Shown here one piece after another: positions 26,011 through 32,570 of a DNA stretch of 32,570 bases (within the stretch, counting starts at the first letter, position 1; each line of letters opens with the position of its first letter). Source of the stretch: a virus; IMG/VR virus record IMGVR_UViG_3300006916_000189, positions 1 to 32,570 of that record; one strand, written 5' to 3'. The notes beneath the pieces are model-generated. The model worked only from the letters and a program-made list of their open reading frames with translations, did no database searches and was not told the origin of the DNA. A program made the translations under genes and the position numbers.

Positions 26011-26040
26011 AAAAAAGACCCTCATTTTACTGAGGGTCTT
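26011..26040 (-). terminator. Intrinsic terminator after the capsid gene
   Basis: On the - strand AAGACCCTCA (26040-26031 read in reverse) pairs perfectly over ten bases with TGAGGGTCTT (26024-26015), with a six-base GTAAAA loop, and runs into six T (two in the stem). It begins 11 bases after the capsid stop codon. Phages commonly place a terminator here to end the abundant capsid transcript. Confidence 0.93.
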
Positions 26041-26051
26041 AGTAGTTGTTT

Positions 26052-27515
26052 TTATGCTGCTGGGTTAGCAGTAGCTGTAAATAACACGAAGTTATTAGCA
26101 GCTTGAGTCACTAAACATCTTTCAGATAAAAAGTGAATCTGCATAGCATCAAGAGATGAAGTATAAGCTCCACCTACAGAACCAGTCACCCAAGACTTCA
26201 TTCTTCTATCATCCGCTTCAGAAGCTCTGTAACGTACGTGTAAGAATGGTCTACGAATATTTGATCCCATCATTTGATCATAAACAGTAGTTGTACCAGC
26301 TGGAACTAAAACACCATCGATGTCTTTAGTTAACCCTCTAGTAGAAGCATCATTTAGATATTTCCAATCTGTCTTGTAGAAGTCATAAGAACCTCTTCTG
26401 AAACCAGAGAAACCTAAATTTAAAGCCATATCAGCTTCATTGTCAAAAAGACCGTATGAAGTTCCACCGTCATATCCAGCACCAATCGCGCCTAACATAT
26501 CATCAAAATCCAAAGCAGTAGCTCTGTTTAAGAATAACATGTTTTCTTCAATTGCACCTTGCTTATCTAGTTGTTGTAGGATATTATCAAAATCTCCTAA
26601 AGAACCATTAGCAGGAACTGGAGCAGCAGCGAAATCTTCGTATACTAATCCTCTTTCCTCAATAGCAGCAAACATACCTTGTGTACCACCGATCTTGTCA
26701 CCAGCAGGAATACCACTAGTTGCTCCTCTTAGTTCACCTTCAACCATCGCCATTTCAAGATAATCTTCAAATCTTAATCTTGTTTCAGACTCAGACTTTA
26801 AATACCATAAGTATCCAGATGCACCTTCTTCAGTAGCTATTTCTACCCAACCGATTTGTGCAGCATCAGAACCTGATACTTCGAAAAAGTCTTTAATGAT
26901 AATTGGTTTGTTACTAAACTGAGTCAATACTGGCTCAATAGCTGTGTCCATTCCTTCTGTACCTTTAGCAAACTCAGAACCGTAAACAAATACAGTTACA
27001 TTGTCTCCATTAGCTAAACCAGCAGTAGTTAGATCAGCAAACTGATAGCACTCTACAGTAACAGTCCATGTTACGTTTGCGCCTGTTGGAGCAGCAGTAA
27101 CATAAGCTTTTATAGTAGTATAACCATTAGATATAGCAACTGTTTGTCCTTTTCTAATAGCACAGTTACCTGTGTTTTCAGCTGGAACAGTAACAGTGAT
27201 AGAGTTAGCACCAGCAATTACAACAGAATCGTAAGACACGTGTAATCTATTTTGCTCAGACCAAATTACTTGATCAGAAGTCATAGGCATTTCTGCTCCT
27301 ACCATTCTCAAGAAAGCAGATAATGTTCTGTTCCCGTATCTTTCTACTTCAGCTTCGTAAAGCTCAGGTAGATATTGTTGTGAAAAGTTGACGCCGTCCT
27401 CACCGTCAAATTTCAAATAGTTGCTCTCAAGAACAACTTTGTTTTGTGATGGTGCAAGAGATGCTGGAAAAGCTCCAATTCCTCCGGGTGCGCCATTGCT
27501 TACAAATTCTCCCAT
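26052..27515 (-). CDS. Major capsid protein (HK97 fold expected)
   Basis: A 487-residue protein encoded directly after the scaffold gene and followed by a strong terminator, as expected for the most abundant virion protein. Visible features: an N-terminal arm with FSQQYLPELYEAEVERYGNR, a central Thr/Val-rich beta domain (about 90-190) that may be the E-loop/insertion region, a long helix with SETRLRFEDYLEMAMVEGEL (spine-helix-like), and a C-terminal domain ending LSERCLVTQAANNFVLF. The composition (Gly, Ala, Thr, acidic, few Lys) fits a shell protein. It resembles capsid proteins of crAss-like and marine Bacteroidota podoviruses as I remember them. The HK97 fold is inferred from neighbours and pattern. 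The leader upstream of ATG is A/T-rich without SD. Confidence 0.9.
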   Translation of the reverse strand: MGEFVSNGAPGGIGAFPASLAPSQNKVVLESNYLKFDGEDGVNFSQQYLPELYEAEVERYGNRTLSAFLRMVGAEMPMTSDQVIWSEQNRLHVSYDSVVIAGANSITVTVPAENTGNCAIRKGQTVAISNGYTTIKAYVTAAPTGANVTWTVTVECYQFADLTTAGLANGDNVTVFVYGSEFAKGTEGMDTAIEPVLTQFSNKPIIIKDFFEVSGSDAAQIGWVEIATEEGASGYLWYLKSESETRLRFEDYLEMAMVEGELRGATSGIPAGDKIGGTQGMFAAIEERGLVYEDFAAAPVPANGSLGDFDNILQQLDKQGAIEENMLFLNRATALDFDDMLGAIGAGYDGGTSYGLFDNEADMALNLGFSGFRRGSYDFYKTDWKYLNDASTRGLTKDIDGVLVPAGTTTVYDQMMGSNIRRPFLHVRYRASEADDRRMKSWVTGSVGGAYTSSLDAMQIHFLSERCLVTQAANNFVLFTATANPAA

Positions 27516-27527
27516 TTTAGTTTAAAT

Positions 27528-28589
27528 TTATTTTCGTTTTTTAATTTTTAATTTTGATGTATCAACACCGTTAATAGCCTTAACACGCAAACCATTTAGA
27601 TACATTGTATCATTAGGAACCTTTCTAGCTTCAGTTGTTATATTATTAGCGTTAGCTGTAATATCTTTTATTCCATCTGCTTTTCCTTGTTCATAAAAAT
27701 GACTTGCTATTTTGTCTATGTTTTTCGCAGAGTATATAGCTTTGTGGTAACCTGGCGTATCAATAACTGCTCCTTTTTCATCTAAGAACGTCTTTAGAAA
27801 ATTTTGCACGTCAACCTGGTTTTTAGAAACACTTTCTGAATTTGAAATTTTGTATCTAAATTTTTTATCACCTATATCAAAATCGAAACCTTCGAATTTA
27901 TTCTGGAAATAATCATTAGTACTTTTAACAAATTCACTGTGTTGCTTTTTATTTAGCTCTTGGGTCTGCTTGTATCTATTGAAAAAGTTAATAGCCTCTT
28001 GTTGATCTGTAGAACCAGTAGACCTTAACTTAAGATCTTCATAGTATTTATCCTTCATTTCAACTAAATAGTTCTTAGCTTTTGCAATTTCTTCTTTTAG
28101 AGCAAGTTTTTTCTTTTTAACTTCTCGCTCGTCTTCCTCATCTTCATTATATGAAAACTTATCATTTAATGTAAATGTTATTTCTTCAGAATTTAAATGA
28201 GGTTTAGTATTTTTGTAGTATTCATTGAGTAATGTTTGATCGTTAACATTTGAATAATCTGCATTTAACCTAGCGTAGTCTTGTATATCTCCCCCTGTTT
28301 CATTCATAAAACTTATTAGCTTTTCTAAGTTTTCTGGAACTTCTACACTTTTGACTGGCTCTGCAGGTGATTCTTCAGTAGCTGATATCTCAATTATTTC
28401 TTGAACCGCCTCTTCTTGTACGGGAGATTCTTGCACTTCTGGTTTGGATAACTGTTCTTCCACTTCTTGAACATTTTCGGTTTGTTTATTCTCATCCAAA
28501 CGCACTGTGCTTGACTCTGTAGTGGCATCGTTTTCTTTTTTTGTAGGTTTCTTTTTAATAGTTAATTTACCTGATTTACTTTGTGACAT
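27528..28589 (-). CDS. Putative capsid scaffolding protein
   Basis: A 353-residue, highly charged protein between portal and capsid genes, the standard place of a scaffold. Residues 1-20 are basic (KKKPTKKE), about 20-90 are an acidic Glu/Pro/Val-rich, probably disordered stretch, and about 140-220 are charged helices likely to form a coiled coil (EEDEREVKKKKLALKEEIAK). The C-terminus is basic (LKIKKRK), as in scaffolds that contact the capsid shell through a positive tail. No protease motif was seen, so capsid maturation proteolysis is not indicated here. The identification rests on composition and position, not on recognised homology. Confidence 0.75.
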   Translation of the reverse strand: MSQSKSGKLTIKKKPTKKENDATTESSTVRLDENKQTENVQEVEEQLSKPEVQESPVQEEAVQEIIEISATEESPAEPVKSVEVPENLEKLISFMNETGGDIQDYARLNADYSNVNDQTLLNEYYKNTKPHLNSEEITFTLNDKFSYNEDEEDEREVKKKKLALKEEIAKAKNYLVEMKDKYYEDLKLRSTGSTDQQEAINFFNRYKQTQELNKKQHSEFVKSTNDYFQNKFEGFDFDIGDKKFRYKISNSESVSKNQVDVQNFLKTFLDEKGAVIDTPGYHKAIYSAKNIDKIASHFYEQGKADGIKDITANANNITTEARKVPNDTMYLNGLRVKAINGVDTSKLKIKKRK

Positions 28590-28615
28590 AATATAATATT
28601 ATATAATTTAAAAAA
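28590..28615 (-). promoter_or_regulatory. A/T-only leader of the scaffold gene
   Basis: The 26-base gap between portal stop and scaffold ATG is made only of A and T and ends TTATATAATATTATATT before the ATG. The core TTATATAATAT is also present before the giant gene. It probably keeps the start region free of structure; a promoter is possible but not shown. Confidence 0.4.
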
Positions 28616-31018
28616 TTATGGGCTTAAATTGTCTAACCCAAAACCACCTATGTCGTCATTTCCATTTGATTCAAAATTTGTAGGAACTCCGTCTGTTTGT
28701 CGTTGTTCTATCATTTGGCTTTGTTGAGTGGCTTGTATTTGTGTTCTTTTGTCTTTACGATCTTCTATAAATTTTTCTCTCTCCTTGTCTACACCAACTT
28801 TTGCTTGAGCTAACTGCATGTTAAACTCAAATTCTTTTTCCATTAACTGTTGTTTTATTTGACCTTCTTTTTCTAATCTCTGTATCTCGAATTGAGACTT
28901 AGCTTGTTCAAATTGTACATTAGTTTGGTTTAGAGCTTGTGCTTTTTGCATTTCTGCTGCTGCAGCTCTTTCTGCTGCTTGAGCATTAGCTTGTGATTGA
29001 GCTTGTATATTAGCTTGTTGTTGTTGTTGATCTTGAGCTTGTTTCTTTAGTCTTCTTTGTTTTAATACTTGATTAGCTAGCTTTAGGTTTTTTATCTCTC
29101 TTAAATCTATAGCATCTTCTAGAAATATTTGACCAGACTGCAATGCTACTTGTATATTTTGCTCTAGCATTTGCTTTTCATCCTCGTCTGGTTCTAGTTC
29201 TAAGAATATGCCAAAGTCATGTAAGTTTAAATGTATTAACTCATGTAAAGTCTCTGTATTAAACTTAGATATACTTTTAGTTAAAACCTCTTTTGTTAAT
29301 GGAAACTTTATGGCATCTGCAGCTCTTAATGCTATATTTTCACAAGATCTTAATGTTAAGTATAAACTAGACTGTAATATATGTCTTGTTGCAGTATTAG
29401 AGTTTGCTGCTGCTAATTTCTGTAAACCTACTAAAGAATTAGGATCAGGAGAGCTACCATCTCTAGCTTCGTTTAATCCGGTTACATCCCTAATCATTTG
29501 TAAATAATACTGATAAGTCTGTATGAGTGAAGCTATTTTAGCTTGACCACTAGAAGATTGTAGTTCCTGTATTGGAACTTTACCATGGTTTAAGTCTCCA
29601 TCTTGCGTTAAAGATCTACCTACTATACTACCAGTCTGGAAGTACATATTCAACGCTTCTTGAGGATTATAATTAGTTCCATTTCCTAAGTCAACTTCAG
29701 CTAAACCATCTACATCTAAATAAACTCCATCAGGAGTTACCCTAGACATCACTTGCTGCAGCTTAAGGTGGGTTAACTGAATCATATCAGCAAAACTAGT
29801 AATTCTAGAAACTAGTGATTCTATACGTCCCTTATACATTCTAGGAGCGCATATGCTATAGTTCATATTTACTTTTACACTATTAGCAAATGGTCTAGTC
29901 ATATTTTCAGCTAACCTCCAATCAAGCATCATCTCCATACCTAGTATTTTAGCGCCGCTGTATAACACTTCTATACTTCTAGATACTCTATCAAAATTAT
30001 CATTTGGTTCAGGAGAAAAAGTATCTGGCTTTTCTAAAGCTTTTTCTAATCCATTATCAGTATATTTTATTTTAAAAACCTGATCCATATAGGATTTCCA
30101 CTCGAAATATAATACTTGAACAGTTTGATTATCGCTTCTACCGTTCCAGTTTCTAGTATATTCAGTATTACCTTGATACTGTTGTATCTTTTTTAATTCT
30201 TCCTCACTTAACCATGGAAATTCTTTTTTTATTTCTACTAAAGGAATAGATTTAACTTCCCCTACGTAGTATATGTCTTCAAAATTAGGATCTTCCGTAT
30301 ATGAATAAACAATATTTGCAGGATCTACGTACTCAACAGTAACACCGTTAGATTTATTAAAACTAGTTTTAACACATCCTATACCAAGAACAGCTAAATC
30401 ATAATTTAATCGCCTATTAGTTAATTCGTATTTGTTATTAGCTAGTACATTTGATATTAATTCTTCTTCAGCTATTTCTATAGACTGCTTATAATTTAAT
30501 TGCAAATGTAATTTAATATCTTCTTCATTTTCTAAACCTAATCTAGACGCTTCACCACTACTTATATCAACTCCAGTAGATTGTTTTATGGCAGCTAATA
30601 ATTCCCTTTGCCTTACGTCTTTTAATAGTTTATTCGCGTATGAAGTTCTTTTAGTATTAGAAGTAGGATCTTGAGCGTAAGCATTAATAGCATAACTACG
30701 GCTTGATATACCATTTACAACGATATCAACAAACTTAGGTATTACAGGGACGTTTTGCCAATCTAAATTTAAATATGATAAGTCACCGTTTATAGACAAT
30801 TCATCTTTATATTTCTGTATAGGTTGTTCTCCCCTAGCATAAAGTCTTAGTCTGTGAAAATTATTATAATTCATTATAAAACGCTCTCCACCTCTATTGT
30901 TTCTAAACCATTCCCCTTCGATAGCTCTAGCTACTCTAAGACCATAATCATTTGTTAATTTTTCCTCAGTCGAAACTACTTGATCTGGAAATGAACTATT
31001 AGTACTGCTATAAATCAT
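28616..31018 (-). CDS. Portal protein
   Basis: An 800-residue protein that forms the dodecameric ring through which DNA enters and leaves the head. Evidence: position directly after the terminase gene, length typical of podovirus portals, and the block VTGLNEARDGSSPDPNSLVG followed by LQKLAAANSNTATRHILQ (about 505-545), which I recognise from portals of marine and crAss-like phages; VEYVDPANIVYSYTEDPN (about 228-245) is another portal-type segment. Residues about 655-760 are a Gln/Ala-rich coiled coil, probably the barrel or an extension into the head. The C-terminal 40 residues are Gln-, Asn- and Gly-rich. The ATG follows the terminase stop with no gap (TAAATG), indicating coupling. Confidence 0.9.
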   Translation of the reverse strand: MIYSSTNSSFPDQVVSTEEKLTNDYGLRVARAIEGEWFRNNRGGERFIMNYNNFHRLRLYARGEQPIQKYKDELSINGDLSYLNLDWQNVPVIPKFVDIVVNGISSRSYAINAYAQDPTSNTKRTSYANKLLKDVRQRELLAAIKQSTGVDISSGEASRLGLENEEDIKLHLQLNYKQSIEIAEEELISNVLANNKYELTNRRLNYDLAVLGIGCVKTSFNKSNGVTVEYVDPANIVYSYTEDPNFEDIYYVGEVKSIPLVEIKKEFPWLSEEELKKIQQYQGNTEYTRNWNGRSDNQTVQVLYFEWKSYMDQVFKIKYTDNGLEKALEKPDTFSPEPNDNFDRVSRSIEVLYSGAKILGMEMMLDWRLAENMTRPFANSVKVNMNYSICAPRMYKGRIESLVSRITSFADMIQLTHLKLQQVMSRVTPDGVYLDVDGLAEVDLGNGTNYNPQEALNMYFQTGSIVGRSLTQDGDLNHGKVPIQELQSSSGQAKIASLIQTYQYYLQMIRDVTGLNEARDGSSPDPNSLVGLQKLAAANSNTATRHILQSSLYLTLRSCENIALRAADAIKFPLTKEVLTKSISKFNTETLHELIHLNLHDFGIFLELEPDEDEKQMLEQNIQVALQSGQIFLEDAIDLREIKNLKLANQVLKQRRLKKQAQDQQQQQANIQAQSQANAQAAERAAAAEMQKAQALNQTNVQFEQAKSQFEIQRLEKEGQIKQQLMEKEFEFNMQLAQAKVGVDKEREKFIEDRKDKRTQIQATQQSQMIEQRQTDGVPTNFESNGNDDIGGFGLDNLSP

Positions 31019-32570
31019 TTATTTTTTAATTTTTGAAAGAAATCCTTCATTGTCGTATTTTTTAAACTTTAAACCAAGTTTAGGTATAATTCTATCTGCT
31101 GTGGGTTTGTATTTATTCTTGTTACAAGCCATTATAGCTAACCCTGAACTTATTGAAGCATCATGCTTTGTTCTATTGTTTATATTAAATATAGCCCAAT
31201 CTTCTAATGTCTTTTGTAGATACATATCCCCATATCCATGTTGTAATAAACCTACATGCTCTTCTATATAACTTTCAATAGCTGCTGCATGAGCTTGTTT
31301 TATATCCTCACTTGAATTTGGTATTCCACCAACTTCTCTTTCTGTTGTTGAAAGTTTGTTCCAAACTTTGTCAGGTCTATTCATTGAAAAACCTCTATAA
31401 CCTCTTCGTTTTAAATAGTACAATAATCTTGGCTTATTGTTTTCAGCAAGAATAGGCATTCCATAAAACACTAATGACATTAAAACGTCTTCAAAAAAAG
31501 TTTCTGCTGTTTGGGGTCTTGATATGTATTCTAAAAAGAAATGATTAGGCGGTACGTCTTCCATACTGAATTTAGTCAAACCATGTAAAGCTCCATTAGA
31601 ACCTTTACCGTCTACTGTTCCTGATATATCATAACTATCACAGCCGAAAGCACCAACGTGTTCATTACCAGGGTATTTTACCCCATTCTTTATAATCACT
31701 CTATTTTGGAGATTTTTAGGAGGAACCCACGATATTAGAAATCTACCGTTATTATTTGGATAAAAAATAACCTCAGTATCTTTAACACCGTTTCTCCATT
31801 GGAAACTTCCTCGTGTTACATTAGCTAAGTTATTTACTTCTTCATTGTAATCTATCTGTTCATATATTTTAACTAGATTAAATAAAGATTGTTTTGCTTC
31901 ATCTCTAAAAGCATGTTGTTCAGTTCTTGGAAATTGTCTATAGTATTCATTTAAACTATCTTGATCTGACTTTAAACCATCTACTTCATTTTCCCAGTGC
32001 TCAATTACTCCTGTTTCAATTTTGATACCATCAACTCCGATTGTTTTATCTTTTGGCGTAGTGAATACAGGTAGTCCAAAAGTATCCATGAATCCTTCGT
32101 AGTTCCACTCCATAGGGATGAAAAGAGAGTAGAGTCCAGAACTTGTCTGTCCATTTCTATTTCTTTTTGTAGCGTCTGAATTGTAGTATAATTTTTTGAA
32201 GTTGTTTCCACCTTTGTCTAATGCGTTTGAGGTCGATCCCATCATACACTTACCTACGATTCTACGTCCTAGTCTTAGTGTTGTTTTCGTAACCCTCCAG
32301 TTATTTAATATATTATCAGGTCTTTCCCATTTACCACTCTCATCATGAGCTAGTATCTTTAGCTTCTCACCATCATAAGAGTTATCTCCTGTGTTTTTCC
32401 AATCTATTGTTGTGTCTAATCCTTCTAGTTCTGCTAGTTTGACATTGTCATCTAGTTTACGTCTAGTAAGTTTTGAAGCTGGGACTCTATATGCCAGTTC
32501 GGTCTTAGGACGATCCATACCATCCTGGATCGGCTTGAAGAAAAACGGATAGTTAACGGATATCGGGACA
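31019..32570 (-). CDS. terL: Terminase large subunit, C-terminal part (Walker B to nuclease)
   Basis: The packaging motor ATPase and genome-cutting nuclease. The frame is open to the right edge: upstream of the ATG at 32518 the codons continue as NYPFFFKPIQDG without a stop, so this ATG is internal and the Walker A part lies outside the window. Numbering from that ATG: Walker B ILAHDE with Asp59/Glu60; coupling motif around CMMGSTSN (91-98); the RNase H-like nuclease acids Asp294 (FGCDSYD), Glu359 (LAEN) and Asp453 (KHDASISSGLA). All three nuclease acids are present, so the enzyme appears intact in this part. The C-terminus is basic. The stop is immediately followed by the portal ATG. A small terminase subunit is not in the window. 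Confidence 0.93.
   Translation of the reverse strand, partial: VPISVNYPFFFKPIQDGMDRPKTELAYRVPASKLTRRKLDDNVKLAELEGLDTTIDWKNTGDNSYDGEKLKILAHDESGKWERPDNILNNWRVTKTTLRLGRRIVGKCMMGSTSNALDKGGNNFKKLYYNSDATKRNRNGQTSSGLYSLFIPMEWNYEGFMDTFGLPVFTTPKDKTIGVDGIKIETGVIEHWENEVDGLKSDQDSLNEYYRQFPRTEQHAFRDEAKQSLFNLVKIYEQIDYNEEVNNLANVTRGSFQWRNGVKDTEVIFYPNNNGRFLISWVPPKNLQNRVIIKNGVKYPGNEHVGAFGCDSYDISGTVDGKGSNGALHGLTKFSMEDVPPNHFFLEYISRPQTAETFFEDVLMSLVFYGMPILAENNKPRLLYYLKRRGYRGFSMNRPDKVWNKLSTTEREVGGIPNSSEDIKQAHAAAIESYIEEHVGLLQHGYGDMYLQKTLEDWAIFNINNRTKHDASISSGLAIMACNKNKYKPTADRIIPKLGLKFKKYDNEGFLSKIKK

Noticed and set aside
28960-29050. TTG/CTG-rich tract as a DNA repeat
   Set aside because: It encodes the Gln/Ala-rich coiled coil of the portal protein; codon-level simplicity explains it and no perfect tandem unit of note is present.
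32005-32211. Small - strand frame inside the terminase
   Set aside because: Lies wholly inside terL in another frame, with no leader or recognisable domain; shadow of the real gene.
31019-32518. Terminase starting at ATG 32518
   Set aside because: Codons up to the right edge continue without a stop and read as terminase sequence; Walker A must lie outside.
1-32570. tRNA genes, CRISPR arrays, integrase or attachment sites
   Set aside because: Genes are nearly contiguous and the spacers are too short and A/T-rich; no cloverleaf, repeat-spacer pattern or recombinase was seen.

Overview
The window looks like part of the genome of an AT-rich, tailed double-stranded DNA phage, most likely a podovirus-type phage of a marine member of the Bacteroidota. 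Evidence for a tailed phage is direct: terminase, portal, scaffold, major capsid protein, connector, nozzle and internal virion proteins follow one another on one strand. The host is an inference. It rests on A/T-rich start-codon leaders with no Shine-Dalgarno sequence, on a lipoprotein-like signal of Bacteroidota flavour, and on remembered resemblance of several proteins to crAss-like and Cellulophaga-type phages. No database search was possible.

Layout. Bases 1-2233 are read on the + strand: the C-terminal two thirds of a B12-dependent ribonucleotide reductase (cut by the left edge), a lipoprotein-like gene whose signal peptide overlaps the reductase C-terminus in another frame, and a small two-helix membrane protein. 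A strong hairpin at 2236-2264 separates this from everything else. From 32570 down to 2297 all genes are on the - strand: large terminase (cut by the right edge), portal, scaffold, major capsid protein, a 258-residue protein of unknown role, two connector/ring-type proteins, a 1725-residue and a 590-residue tail-nozzle protein, two internal virion proteins, a 3670-residue giant protein and a small basic protein. Genes are nearly contiguous and there is no gene-free stretch above about 70 bases. No tRNA, CRISPR array, insertion sequence or integrase was seen.

How it fits together. The - strand block is a virion assembly operon in packaging-to-ejection order. Two intrinsic terminators lie inside it, one directly after the capsid gene and one after the 258-residue gene, which probably lets the phage make much capsid protein and less connector and tail protein. 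The giant protein (11 kb, one third of the window) sits after the internal virion proteins and carries a zinc-metallopeptidase motif, a complete set of HAD-phosphatase motifs, a His-rich EHH motif and a LysM-like N-terminus. It fits the idea of a polyvalent protein packaged in the virion and injected with the DNA. It is the most interesting object here. The + strand reductase supplies deoxynucleotides for phage replication and belongs to the replication side of the genome.
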